From: Janthinobacterium rivuli
GTDB taxonomy: Bacteria; Pseudomonadota; Gammaproteobacteria; Burkholderiales; Burkholderiaceae_D
DNA: 64,000 nucleotides
Assembly (NCBI RefSeq): GCF_009208735.1
Contig: NZ_WFLJ01000018.1
Location: 1 to 64,000 of the forward strand
Direction of reading: 5' to 3'
Position 1 is the stretch's first letter; each line of letters starts with the position of its first letter. The translations under genes and the position numbers were made by a program. The notes below the pieces were generated by a model that saw nothing but the letters and a program-made list of their open reading frames with translations, was not told the DNA's origin and ran no database searches. This document shows, piece by piece, positions 53,261 through 62,438 of the stretch.

Positions 53261-56056
53261 ATGGACGGTGACGAGTCGATATCGGGTGCCCAGCGCCCCT
53301 TGCGCCTGCGCCTGGGGATTTCGCCCAAGGTGCCCGCCGGTGTGTTGATACCGCAGCGCATCGCCGGCAGTGAGGCCATCTGTGGCGGCATCGAGTACCG
53401 CGTGCTGTGTGTCTCGACGCATGCCGACTTGCCGCTGAGTAGTTTGATTGCCTTGCCCGCCGCACTCGATATCGTCACCGACCAGGGCCAGCTGCGCAGT
53501 ATCTGCGGGCTTGTCACGCAAGCGAGCGCCGGTGACAGCGACGGCGGGCTGGCCAGCTACCAGTTGGTGCTGACGGATGCTTTTTCCATCATGGAAAAAC
53601 GCTGCAATACGCGCGTCTTCCGGCGCCTCACGGATATCGAGATCGCCAAGACCCTGCTCGACGAATGGATACGCAGCAATACCGTGCTGGCGCACGCCTT
53701 CCAGTATGCGTTTGCCGATTTCTTCGAGGCGCAAACGTATCCGCAGCGCGAGTTTGTCATGCAGCACAATGAATCCGATGCGGCATTCGTGCGGCGCCTG
53801 CTCAAGCGCAGCGGCGTCGCCTGGTTTTTTCGTGCGGAGGGCAAGGCGAATGCACATGCCGAGCCGGCTCATACCCTGGTGCTGTTCAATCATGCCGACG
53901 GCTTGCGAAAAAACCTGGCGGACACCGTGCGCTATCACGCAGACCGGGCAAGCGAAGAGCGCGACACCCTGACGTCGTGGAGCGAAGTGCGCAAGCTGCA
54001 GGCGGGCAAGGTAACGCGCCATAGCTGGAATGAGGAACACCCGCGTGCGCGGCCGTTCATGACCGCCGATGCCTTGGGGCGGGGACAGCAAGGCATGCAT
54101 GGCAATGCCATTGCGGCCACGCTGGACGATTACCGCGTGCTGCCGCCGCGCGCGGGGAACGATCATGAGGCCTTGTGCCAGCTGGGTATGCTGGCCATGC
54201 AACAGCACGATTACGAGAGCCATTGCTTTCATGCCGAAGGCAGTGTGCGCGACCTGTGTCCGGGCGAATACTTCAGCCTGGCCGAGCACCCCGGCATCGA
54301 CGCCTTGCCAGCGGTCGAGCGCGATTTTGTCGTCACGTCGCTGCAGGTGGCGGCGCAAAATAATTTACCCAGGGAGCTTGCCGTCAGGGTGGAGCGCCTG
54401 TTTGCGCGCAACCGTTGGCTGGCCGATGACGCATCGTTGCCGCAGCGCGAGCTGGCGGCGGCGGTGGACGACGGCCCCTTGCGCATGCAGATTGAACTGA
54501 CGGCCGTGCGGCGCGGCGTGCCCATCGTGCCGGCCTACGACACGCGCATCGACTTGCCGTCAGTGACCATGCAAAGCGCCGTGGTGGTAGGGCCGCCCAA
54601 TGAGGAAGTCCATTGCGATGCGATGGGACGGGTCAAGGTGCGCTTTCCCGCCACGCGCACGCTGGATCACCAGCACGCAGGCGGCACGGGCGCCTCGGAC
54701 ACGGATGCCGATTCGGCCTGGGTGCGCGTCGCGTCCAGCTGGGCGGGAAGCGGACCTGGCAGCATGCAGCAATGCGGCTACCTGGGCTTGCCGCGCGTGG
54801 GCAGCGAAGTCTTGCTGGACTTTCTCGGCGGCGACCCGGACCGGCCCATCATCGTGGGCCAGCTGTACAACCATAGCGCGCTGCCGGTTGCCCTGAGCAA
54901 GGCAGGCGACTTGCCCGCCAACCGCTATTTGTCCGGCATCAAGAGCCGCGAGATCCGTGGCACGCGTGGCAATCAGCTGCGCTTTGACGATGTGCATGGA
55001 CAGATCAATGCCCAGCTTGCCAGCGATCACGGTTCCACCCAGCTCAACCTGGGCTGGCTGACGCACGACCGGCGCAACGGTCAGGGCGACGCGCGCGGCG
55101 AGGGCGCAGAGCTGCGTACCGATGAGCAGTTGGCCATGCGTGCGGGCAAGGGCATGCTGCTCTCGGCCTGGAAGCGCTTGAATGGCGATGGCGGACACAT
55201 GGCGCGCAGCGAATATCTGGGGCTGATGGAAAACTGCCTGGAATTGTTCCGCTCGCTGGGCAGGTATGCCGCGACGCATCAGGCAATGGAACAGGAAGAC
55301 CAGGCGCAGCAGGAATTGCAGCAGAGCTTGAAAGGCTGGGAAGGTGGCAGCAATACGCAGCCCCGTGGCGAATTGGGCGGTGCGGCCGCGATTGCCGTCA
55401 CCGCGCCCGCCGGCATCAGTTTTGCCAGTTCGAAAGCCATCGTCAGCTATGCCGCCGGCAGCATCGACACGGTGGCGCAGCAGCATCTGCAAGCGGTGGC
55501 GGGCCAGCGCTACAGGGTGAACGCGGGCAAGGGCATCTCGCTGTTTTCCCATGCGGACGGCATCCGGGCCATCGCCCACCATGGCAAGTTCCTGCTGCAA
55601 AGCCAGCATGACGATATGGAACTCAATGCGGCAAAAAACCTGAAGCTCACCGCCAGCGAAGGCCAGCTGACGGGCATGGCCGATGAGATCGTGTTGATTT
55701 CCAAGCATGGCGCGTTCATCCGCATCGCCGACGGCATCACCTTCGGCAGCAAGTCGCCGCTGAACTTCAATGCGCCCAATTTCGTCTTCAATGACCCGCA
55801 GAGCATGGCGGTGGAGTTGCCAATCTTTGCCGAGGGCAAGGCGGATCAGCAATTCATTTTTCAATACGAGGGCGACGACAGCCCTGTCGATGGCGTGCCG
55901 CAGGAACCGCAACTGGCGCCGCAAGCGCACTTTGCCGTGAAGCTGGGCGACGGTTCGTCGGCAGATGGCCGCAGCGATGGGGGCGGCAAGACGGAGGTGC
56001 TGGAGCGCGCCGCGATGCACCTGGCCGCCATCGAAGTGTTCAATAACAAGGATTGA
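53261..56056 (+). CDS. vgrG: Type VI secretion tip protein VgrG (Vgr family with DUF2345)
   Basis: A 931-residue spike protein of the type VI secretion system, located at the tip of the Hcp tube and exported with the effector. The gp27-like part (about 1-390), gp5 OB-fold (about 400-560, VKVRFP, DSAWVRVASSWAGSGPGSMQ, PRVGSEVLLDFLGGDPDRPIIVG split by turns) and the DUF2345 extension (about 640-800, ending ADGITFGSKSPLNFNAPN) are present. No enzymatic C-terminal domain is obvious. ATG 53261 follows AGGAG; a longer frame to 53207 overlaps the miniature element. The effector genes are directly downstream. No structural T6SS genes are in the window, so this is an orphan vgrG cluster. Confidence 0.94.
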   Translation: MDGDESISGAQRPLRLRLGISPKVPAGVLIPQRIAGSEAICGGIEYRVLCVSTHADLPLSSLIALPAALDIVTDQGQLRSICGLVTQASAGDSDGGLASYQLVLTDAFSIMEKRCNTRVFRRLTDIEIAKTLLDEWIRSNTVLAHAFQYAFADFFEAQTYPQREFVMQHNESDAAFVRRLLKRSGVAWFFRAEGKANAHAEPAHTLVLFNHADGLRKNLADTVRYHADRASEERDTLTSWSEVRKLQAGKVTRHSWNEEHPRARPFMTADALGRGQQGMHGNAIAATLDDYRVLPPRAGNDHEALCQLGMLAMQQHDYESHCFHAEGSVRDLCPGEYFSLAEHPGIDALPAVERDFVVTSLQVAAQNNLPRELAVRVERLFARNRWLADDASLPQRELAAAVDDGPLRMQIELTAVRRGVPIVPAYDTRIDLPSVTMQSAVVVGPPNEEVHCDAMGRVKVRFPATRTLDHQHAGGTGASDTDADSAWVRVASSWAGSGPGSMQQCGYLGLPRVGSEVLLDFLGGDPDRPIIVGQLYNHSALPVALSKAGDLPANRYLSGIKSREIRGTRGNQLRFDDVHGQINAQLASDHGSTQLNLGWLTHDRRNGQGDARGEGAELRTDEQLAMRAGKGMLLSAWKRLNGDGGHMARSEYLGLMENCLELFRSLGRYAATHQAMEQEDQAQQELQQSLKGWEGGSNTQPRGELGGAAAIAVTAPAGISFASSKAIVSYAAGSIDTVAQQHLQAVAGQRYRVNAGKGISLFSHADGIRAIAHHGKFLLQSQHDDMELNAAKNLKLTASEGQLTGMADEIVLISKHGAFIRIADGITFGSKSPLNFNAPNFVFNDPQSMAVELPIFAEGKADQQFIFQYEGDDSPVDGVPQEPQLAPQAHFAVKLGDGSSADGRSDGGGKTEVLERAAMHLAAIEVFNNKD

Positions 56057-56074
56057 TGACGCCAGGAGAGTGCG

Positions 56075-58366
56075 ATGGGCAGCTATCCGAAAGTGCCGTA
56101 CGTGGTGGGCGACGATGTGGCGATCCTGCATTGCGAACGCAGCGTGTGCAAGAAGGTCAAGATACGCCGCAACCTGCCGGGCAATATCATCGTCATCCAT
56201 GGTGTCAACGACGTGGGCGTCAGCTACAAGGCGGTGGAGCATGGCCTGTGCGAGGGATTGACGCAAAGGCTGGGGCGCGGCTTTACCCCGGCGTCTTACC
56301 GCATGCCAGTGGCGGCGGACAAGGATAGGCTGGAAGACGATCCCGACGCCGTCTTCTTCAAGCGCACGATTGCCAAGGACACCAACAGCCCCGTGATTCC
56401 GTTTTACTGGGGCTACCGTGAGGTAGGAGAGAAATGCCGCACCGTCAATGGCCAGTTCGTCGATCGCTACGGCAACCGTCTCGACAAGGACCTGTCCAAG
56501 GAAGGCGGCCCCTTCGGCAACGCCACCAGCAATTTACCCGATATGTGGCGTCCAGGCATGTATGCGCCTGCGGACCCCATGGGCGATGCCTTGCGCCCGC
56601 TGAAGACGGCGCCCGGCCGCATGTACATGGTGCTGGCGGCCCAACGGCTGGCCGCGCTCATTTCCATGATCCGCGATTACGATGCGGATGATACCGTCAG
56701 CATCGTCGCGCACAGCCAGGGCTGTCTGCTGTCGCTGCTGGCGCAAGCCATGCTGATGGAAAAGGGGCTGGCGCCGGCCGATAATCTGATACTTACGCAT
56801 CCGCCGTACAGCCTGGTGGATAGCCTGCCGCTGTTGATGCGAGGGGCAGCCTGGTTCGACGGCGGCGAAGATGCGGCAATGAAACCCTATTACCATCTGC
56901 TCAGTGGTGCGCAGACCTTGGGCGCGCGCCTGAAGACCCTGGTGAACATTGTTGCCGGCGTGGCGAAGGGGAACGGTCAGCCCTGCATGCCGCCGTTTGC
57001 CGACCTGAAGAAGGACGATCATCGTGGCATGGTCGGCAGCCGCTGGCAGAGTGCCGACGACCGCGACAACCGCCGCAAGGTCTATCTGTATTTTTGTCCC
57101 GAAGACATGACGGTGGCGCTGGATAACATCCAGGGCATAGGATGGGATGGCGTGCCCGATTATGCAACGGGAAGTGAGCTCATAGAGGAAGAGGAAACAT
57201 CCAGTCTGGATGGGTATAGTATTTCCTCCGGACATACCAAGATGGTGGAGCGCTCGCAGGTACGCGGCGCGCTGGCGGAACTGGGCGGCAGATTTTATCA
57301 ACGGGTATTCAGCAACAAAACCAGGCTGGATCCTGCCACTGGAAAGACCACGGTATCGTTCGTAGGCAAGCCGCCGCCTTTTGATTTTCCGTTGCGCCTG
57401 CCGACGGAAACGGAGCAGTCGCACGTGGAAGTTTCCTTACGTAGTCATCGTGCGCAACACAAGGCGGTGGCGTGGCCTGTCAATACCAGGTTGAGCAAAG
57501 CGGAACAGCGCAATGGCGTGCGCACCATCACTGGCGAAGCGTTGAAGCAACCGGTACCTGCCGACTTGCGTGGCACCTCGCAAATCGATCCCGCCAATAT
57601 TCCCGCAACGTCCATGATGAGAAACCGTACCGTTGCCGATCAGGGACCGGCGGAGGACGTCGACCCCTGCGATGCGTCGGTAGCACCGACGAGCGGAAGC
57701 GGCATGCAGATACGTAGCGAATATCGTCCCGACCCGGGAGGCTATCAAAAGTTTCCCGAAAGGGAAGAACACCTCAGTCAACGAGAGCTGGCATTGATGA
57801 CGGCAAGCTACAACGAGGAAAAAGGTCTGCACCTGAAAGACAAGCGGGATCAACGTGAAGTTGTTTCCGCGAAACGCTACCCAGACAGCAAGGTCGTGGC
57901 GCAGATTCAGGAAAGCCCGAATGAGTCACGCTTGCGCTGGCAGCGGGAAGTCAGTGCCAAGTCTTTTCATAGTTCGATTATCGGCAGCGCGAAGAATCAT
58001 AGCCAGGTGACGGCGTACGACGTGGCCATAGGCAGTGGCAAGGCGTCGTCGGATCCGCAGTTTTATGCGTATCTGTGTGCGGTGGCGGATTGGCGAGTGA
58101 AGGTGCTGAAGAAAGGTGAGCAACCGAGAGACGGAATACTATTAATGCATCGATTTCGTGCTTTGTATTCTTCTTATCTGGATGTTGAGCCAGCATGGCG
58201 GCAATCAATTATTGAAGGAAGTATTGGCTATTACAACAGCGGAAGTTTGCCTGTAGGACTTCCATTGCTGTCGGGCGCTTTATGGAAGATTGTCGTATCG
58301 CAAACAAAAAATATGAAAATAGTGGCTGAGAAAAAGATAAGTGGCGTGTCCAAGACGCATCGATAA
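56075..58366 (+). CDS. Tle3-like type VI lipase effector
   Basis: A 763-residue antibacterial lipase candidate, 18 nt after vgrG, behind GGAGAG. The alpha/beta-hydrolase nucleophile motif is IVAHSQGC with S214, and the opening IIVIHGVNDVG matches the strand-loop of the fold. The layout (N-terminal hydrolase, long C-terminal region) and the vgrG-lipase-adapter-PAAR order match Tle3 systems, in which the lipase is toxic in the periplasm of rivals. The last third is less GC-rich than the first part, suggesting module exchange. Full catalytic residues other than Ser were not assigned. No signal peptide, as expected for a T6SS cargo. Confidence 0.82.
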   Translation: MGSYPKVPYVVGDDVAILHCERSVCKKVKIRRNLPGNIIVIHGVNDVGVSYKAVEHGLCEGLTQRLGRGFTPASYRMPVAADKDRLEDDPDAVFFKRTIAKDTNSPVIPFYWGYREVGEKCRTVNGQFVDRYGNRLDKDLSKEGGPFGNATSNLPDMWRPGMYAPADPMGDALRPLKTAPGRMYMVLAAQRLAALISMIRDYDADDTVSIVAHSQGCLLSLLAQAMLMEKGLAPADNLILTHPPYSLVDSLPLLMRGAAWFDGGEDAAMKPYYHLLSGAQTLGARLKTLVNIVAGVAKGNGQPCMPPFADLKKDDHRGMVGSRWQSADDRDNRRKVYLYFCPEDMTVALDNIQGIGWDGVPDYATGSELIEEEETSSLDGYSISSGHTKMVERSQVRGALAELGGRFYQRVFSNKTRLDPATGKTTVSFVGKPPPFDFPLRLPTETEQSHVEVSLRSHRAQHKAVAWPVNTRLSKAEQRNGVRTITGEALKQPVPADLRGTSQIDPANIPATSMMRNRTVADQGPAEDVDPCDASVAPTSGSGMQIRSEYRPDPGGYQKFPEREEHLSQRELALMTASYNEEKGLHLKDKRDQREVVSAKRYPDSKVVAQIQESPNESRLRWQREVSAKSFHSSIIGSAKNHSQVTAYDVAIGSGKASSDPQFYAYLCAVADWRVKVLKKGEQPRDGILLMHRFRALYSSYLDVEPAWRQSIIEGSIGYYNSGSLPVGLPLLSGALWKIVVSQTKNMKIVAEKKISGVSKTHR

Positions 58367-58426
58367 CAGGTTATTTGGACTGATTGTGCTTCCTTCGGAA
58401 TTGCTGACCCAAAAAAGGTGAGAACT

Positions 58427-60043
58427 ATGATGATGCTTCGTTGGTTGGGGATATCAATAGTTGTTGTAATTTTATTTGCTGGCTGGTTATGGCTAGGTGC
58501 CGCATCTAGGAGCCAGGCACGTGAAATTGCGTCACAGTTGCAGGCGCAACAGCCAAAGAATCCTATGGAACCGAGGAAAGAGTACGTGCTGGAAGTGATC
58601 GGATTGGGTGTGACGCTGGACAAATACCGTCAGGGTAAATTGTGGGAGGCCTTGCAAAAAGGAAGTCCTTACACCAGCATACGTGAGCAGGATCCGACGA
58701 AGTATCCTTGGACAGGGATGGATAAAGATGGGCAGGGGGGAGGGCGAGCCTGCGACGCATTGGAAAACGGCGTTAATTTCACACCCATGTATTGGGGCTT
58801 GCCGTCGTTTTATGCTGGCTCTCCCATTCTTGATCCTGATGAGCAGCCCAGTTTGTACGAGCCGATGGCCGGACTGGTAGCAGGTTCATCGACAATTGGT
58901 CTGCCGGCACATTTATTTTCGATAGGTCCTTGGAAATTGGATGAGAGACCGGATCGATTGTTGATGGAAGTCTTCGAATTTTTCGACCAACATCCAGAGC
59001 TGCCTTATGTTGTCGTACATTCCGAAGATAGTGTGGGTACGCGCGATGGAAGTCGCAAGCCGGGTGATGCGATGAGACTAAAGGATGGCTATTACATCCC
59101 CGAGATGCCTGATGCCACCGCCGTGTTTGTGTTGGCGCGCCGCGAAAGAATAGATCCTTTGCGCCCGTACGTATGGGAGGATCCTGATAATAAGTTTGTG
59201 CAGGGGCACTTCAAGGCCATGTATTACGATTTGAAGAGTTCATTGGCAAGGCCAGTCAAATCAATATGGTCCAGTTCTAGCATGTCTCGTCAACCCACCG
59301 TCGCCGAATGGCTCGCCGCCGCCGCCGCCTTCGCCCAGCGGCCCGATATCCGCGGCGTCGGCTTGCATACGTTCGACAAACTCAATCCCTGGGAAAATCG
59401 CCCGCCGCGCGACTGGAAACCGACGCCGTGGTTTCCCATTCCGTGGAACCGGGAACAGATGGAAACCTTCGACCGTCTGCCCTCGTTCGGCTTCGTGCAC
59501 CGGCCCGTGTTCGTCAAGTTCGTGGATGAGGAGGGCAAGCCCGTCACGCGGCGTGACCAGCGCCAGAAGCTGTTCCATGCGGGCTGGCAGCAGGCGCTGC
59601 AGACCTTGCCTGAAGCGCAGCGCGGCAAGGGGCCGGCGCGCATCGTGACGGGTACGGGGGATCAGCCGGAACAGTTGCTGATGTTGGAAAGCATGCTGCA
59701 CGATTACGCGGCGCAGGGCGGGCCGGAAATCGATAGCGGCAAGAGTGCGCAGTTCATCAATACTGATCGTCGCCTGGGCAATACGGGGGCGGCCACCTGG
59801 TTCATGCAGATGGCCATCGGCGTGATGGGCAGCTATCGCGATGGCGGCGCCAGTGCGGCGATCAATCTGCGCGATAGTAACGAAGCGAGCATCATCTTCA
59901 TCACGCCGCCATCGGACGCAATCCGCAAGAAGCAGGATGCGGGCGGCGATATCTTCCGCAGCCGCGTCACGCCGGCCATCGATCCGGCCAACTACGCGGC
60001 GCCATCGGTGGAAGCCATCCTGGAAGGCTCGGCGGGCAAGTAG
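58427..60043 (+). CDS. Tla3-like type VI lipase adapter (DUF2875-like)
   Basis: A 538-residue protein with an N-terminal signal anchor (WLGISIVVVILFAGWLWLG). The rest has the DUF2875/Tla3 pattern (YVLEVIGLGVTLDKYRQ, PYVVVHSEDSVGTRD, ATAVFVLARRER, DKLNPWENRP). In Pseudomonas the adapter Tla3 binds Tle3 and loads it onto VgrG. ATG 58427 follows AAGGTGA; the GTG at 58418 lies within it. Base composition changes inside the gene near 59280: the 5' half is clearly less GC-rich than the 3' half, a recombination signature. Overall order supports the adapter role. Confidence 0.8.
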   Translation: MMMLRWLGISIVVVILFAGWLWLGAASRSQAREIASQLQAQQPKNPMEPRKEYVLEVIGLGVTLDKYRQGKLWEALQKGSPYTSIREQDPTKYPWTGMDKDGQGGGRACDALENGVNFTPMYWGLPSFYAGSPILDPDEQPSLYEPMAGLVAGSSTIGLPAHLFSIGPWKLDERPDRLLMEVFEFFDQHPELPYVVVHSEDSVGTRDGSRKPGDAMRLKDGYYIPEMPDATAVFVLARRERIDPLRPYVWEDPDNKFVQGHFKAMYYDLKSSLARPVKSIWSSSSMSRQPTVAEWLAAAAAFAQRPDIRGVGLHTFDKLNPWENRPPRDWKPTPWFPIPWNREQMETFDRLPSFGFVHRPVFVKFVDEEGKPVTRRDQRQKLFHAGWQQALQTLPEAQRGKGPARIVTGTGDQPEQLLMLESMLHDYAAQGGPEIDSGKSAQFINTDRRLGNTGAATWFMQMAIGVMGSYRDGGASAAINLRDSNEASIIFITPPSDAIRKKQDAGGDIFRSRVTPAIDPANYAAPSVEAILEGSAGK

Positions 60044-60056
60044 AACGGGAGGCAGC

Positions 60057-60323
60057 ATGCGCAAAGTCATCCGTTTGGGCGACGCCACGTCGCACGGCGG
60101 CAAGGTGGTCAGCTGTGCCGCCACGCATTTTACGGTCAATGGGATTGCTGTCGCCTGCGTCGGGGATCTGTGCAGCTGCCCCATCAAGGGACATCAGGGC
60201 TGCAAGATTGCCAGCGGCTCGTCCCGACATACCATCAACGGCATCGCCATCGCCTTTGAGGGCGACACCACCACCTGCGGCGCGAAGTTACTCGCTGGCG
60301 GCGCCACCTTGCGCACCTCCTGA
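60057..60323 (+). CDS. PAAR-domain T6SS spike-tip protein
   Basis: An 88-residue PAAR repeat protein that sharpens the VgrG spike and can carry cargo. Features: RLGDATSHGGKV at the start, the VACVGDLCSCPIKGH turn, CKIASGSSRHTINGIAIAFEGDTTTCGAKL and the closing GGATL motif. GGGAGG precedes ATG 60057, 13 nt after the adapter stop. It completes the vgrG-effector-adapter-PAAR unit. Confidence 0.92.
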   Translation: MRKVIRLGDATSHGGKVVSCAATHFTVNGIAVACVGDLCSCPIKGHQGCKIASGSSRHTINGIAIAFEGDTTTCGAKLLAGGATLRTS

Positions 60324-60408
60324 CGCGGCGCGCTCCTGGTATTTCCTGCTAACTATATAATCTGCGCTTGGGCGATACCCGTCCCTGAATGTCGATTGAA
60401 GGAATGCC

Positions 60409-61071
60409 ATGCCCAGATATATCGTGCGCCCTTTGGCGCTGTGTGTAGTGTCGGCCGTCTGCCTCTCTGCCAGTGCCGCCGAGGCGGTGGTGGTGGATGC
60501 GCAGCAGCGCGCGTCCTTGCTGGAATTTTATGCGCAGCAATACCCGGGCGAGCCGGCTGCGCGCACCGTGTTCGAGAGTGTGCCCGTGGTGGGCGGCAAT
60601 GGCAGCGAAGTGGTGGGCAGCGTGGAAACGTCGCCCTACCGTGGCCATGGCGCGCTGTGCCGCACGCAGCGCACCAAGTTCGTGTTGCACGGCGAAGGCA
60701 AGCAGGCGCGCTGGCAGGAGGCGGGCATGGAATATTTCGCGTGGCTCGACCGTGGCACCTGCCGTCCCGTGGCCGAACCCGTGCGCATGCTGCAGCGCGT
60801 CCCCGATGCGGAACTGGAAGGCGTGCTGCTGTACCAGAAGCCGCTGCTGGAGCGGGCGCGGTTATTGATGGCAGGTAACACGGCCTGTGCCCCGCTGCGC
60901 GCCTTGAAGTTCTCGCTGGCGGCCGTCGACGTGGGGGCTGCCGCGCCGCGCGCCGAAGAGCGCTATGCGCTGGTGTTCAAGAGCGACCGCGACAGCTACG
61001 CGCGTGTCTGGCTGCGCAAGAGCGGCGCCCAGTATGACGCGTGGAATGTGACTTGCCCGCCGGTGCTGTAA
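60409..61071 (+). CDS. Exported protein, candidate Tle3 immunity protein
   Basis: A 220-residue protein with a signal peptide (LALCVVSAVCLSASAAEA). The mature part is mixed, with conserved-looking Cys residues (GALCRTQ, TCRP, ACAPL, VTCPP) that could form disulfides in the periplasm. It lies 86 nt after the PAAR gene on the same strand. Tle3 is toxic in the periplasm, so a secreted protein here is a natural candidate for the cognate immunity factor. The sequence family was not recognised; this role rests on position and export. Confidence 0.55.
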   Translation: MPRYIVRPLALCVVSAVCLSASAAEAVVVDAQQRASLLEFYAQQYPGEPAARTVFESVPVVGGNGSEVVGSVETSPYRGHGALCRTQRTKFVLHGEGKQARWQEAGMEYFAWLDRGTCRPVAEPVRMLQRVPDAELEGVLLYQKPLLERARLLMAGNTACAPLRALKFSLAAVDVGAAAPRAEERYALVFKSDRDSYARVWLRKSGAQYDAWNVTCPPVL

Positions 61072-61109
61072 GCTGCGCACCCTCGATTGTTTTTTTGACT
61101 GTTGCAACC

Positions 61110-61544
61110 ATGAACGAAAATTCCACTTCCGCCCGCAGCTGGGGCACCATCGTCACGCATAGCGACGAGATGGCCATCATCTACCGCTATGTTGACGCCT
61201 TCCATGACGACTGGGACCTGTCGTCGCAGCCGGACCGCATCATCATCGCCTGGCGTTACGAGGACGAGACGGGCATGCCCGCGCCGAACGAGCGCGAGCA
61301 TATGGAAGAGCTGGAAGCGGCGCTGGCGCCCGTCGTGGAAGAGGACGGCTTCGCCACCCTGGCGCTGGTGTCGACGGGTGAAAACCTGCGCGAATGGATT
61401 TACTACACGCAGTCGGGCGAAGAGTTTTTCAATCGCCTCAACACGGCGCTGGCGCCGCGTCCGAAGTTCCCGATTGAAATCCGCAGCGCGGCCGATCCCG
61501 CCTGGTCCACGTATGCGGGCTTCATGGCTGCACTGCCGAAGTAA
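61110..61544 (+). CDS. DUF695-like hypothetical protein
   Basis: A 144-residue cytoplasmic protein. The pattern AWRYEDETGMPAPNEREHMEELEAAL, here given in part, together with FATLALVSTGENLREWIYYT matches DUF695-type proteins of unknown function. ATG 61110 is chosen; a longer frame to 61041 overlaps the previous gene. Its stop abuts the beta-lactamase stop on the other strand with no gap (61544/61545). Confidence 0.75.
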   Translation: MNENSTSARSWGTIVTHSDEMAIIYRYVDAFHDDWDLSSQPDRIIIAWRYEDETGMPAPNEREHMEELEAALAPVVEEDGFATLALVSTGENLREWIYYTQSGEEFFNRLNTALAPRPKFPIEIRSAADPAWSTYAGFMAALPK

Positions 61545-62438
61545 TCAGGTCAACGCGGCCGTCACGATGCGCGTGGCGGCCGTGATGATGTCCTGGTTGG
61601 TATCCGCTTTTTTCTGTTCGCGCGTGTAGTACACGGCGATCACCAGCGGCGCGCCGCTGGCCGGGTAGGCCACGCCGATATCGTTGACGCTGCCATACGC
61701 GCCCGAGCCCGTTTTATCCGCCACCTGCCAGCCGGCAGGCACGCCGGCGCGGATGCGCTTGTCGCCCGTCGTGTTGCCGCGCATCCAGGCGTCGAGCTGC
61801 TGGCGCTGTGGCGCCGGCAAGCTATTTCCCAGCAACAACTGCTGCAAGCTGTGCGCCATCGACGCGGGGCTGGCCGTGTCGCGCACGTCGCCGGGGATGG
61901 CGCTGTTCAATTCCGTTTCCCAGCGTTCCAGCTGGAATACCGTATTGCCGATGCTGCGCGCATAGGCCGTCACGGCTTGCGGCCCGCCCAATAATGTCAT
62001 CAGGAAATTGGCCGCGCTATTGTCGCTGTACTGCAAGGTCGCGGCGCACAGGTCGGCCACGTTCATGCCGTCGGCCAGATGTTTTTCCGTGATGGGCGAG
62101 TAGGTGACCAGTTCCTTTTTTTCGTAACGCAGGTGCTGATCCAGCAAGCCCGGCTGGCTGACGCTGCGCGCCAGCACGGCGGCCGCCAGCATGGCCTTGA
62201 AGGTGCTGGCCAGGGGAAAGCGTTCGTCGGCGCGATAGGCAACGCGCAGCTCGCTGCCCTGACGCCAGGCCGCCACGCCGAGGCGCCCGCCCGCGGCGTG
62301 TTCCAGCGCGGCCAACTGCGCCTGGGCGGCGGCGATGCCGGTGGCGGGCGCGGCAAACAGCAGCGGAGTCGGGCACAGCAGGGCAGCGCCGCCGGCCAGC
62401 AGGAGGGTGCGGCGGACGTGGTTCAGGGATTCAGTCAT
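61545..62438 (-). CDS. Class A beta-lactamase
   Basis: A 297-residue periplasmic serine beta-lactamase. The active-site motifs are complete: S78-T-F-K81 (SxxK), SDN at 138-140, E174 in the omega loop (RWETELN) and KTG at 242-244. The signal peptide resembles a Tat signal (HVRRTLLLAGGAALL). The protein should hydrolyse penicillins and perhaps cephalosporins; the exact spectrum cannot be predicted. The ATG at 62438 overlaps the end of a histidine kinase gene (ATGACTGA), so translation may be coupled. No ampR-like regulator is adjacent. Confidence 0.95.
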   Translation of the reverse strand: MTESLNHVRRTLLLAGGAALLCPTPLLFAAPATGIAAAQAQLAALEHAAGGRLGVAAWRQGSELRVAYRADERFPLASTFKAMLAAAVLARSVSQPGLLDQHLRYEKKELVTYSPITEKHLADGMNVADLCAATLQYSDNSAANFLMTLLGGPQAVTAYARSIGNTVFQLERWETELNSAIPGDVRDTASPASMAHSLQQLLLGNSLPAPQRQQLDAWMRGNTTGDKRIRAGVPAGWQVADKTGSGAYGSVNDIGVAYPASGAPLVIAVYYTREQKKADTNQDIITAATRIVTAALT

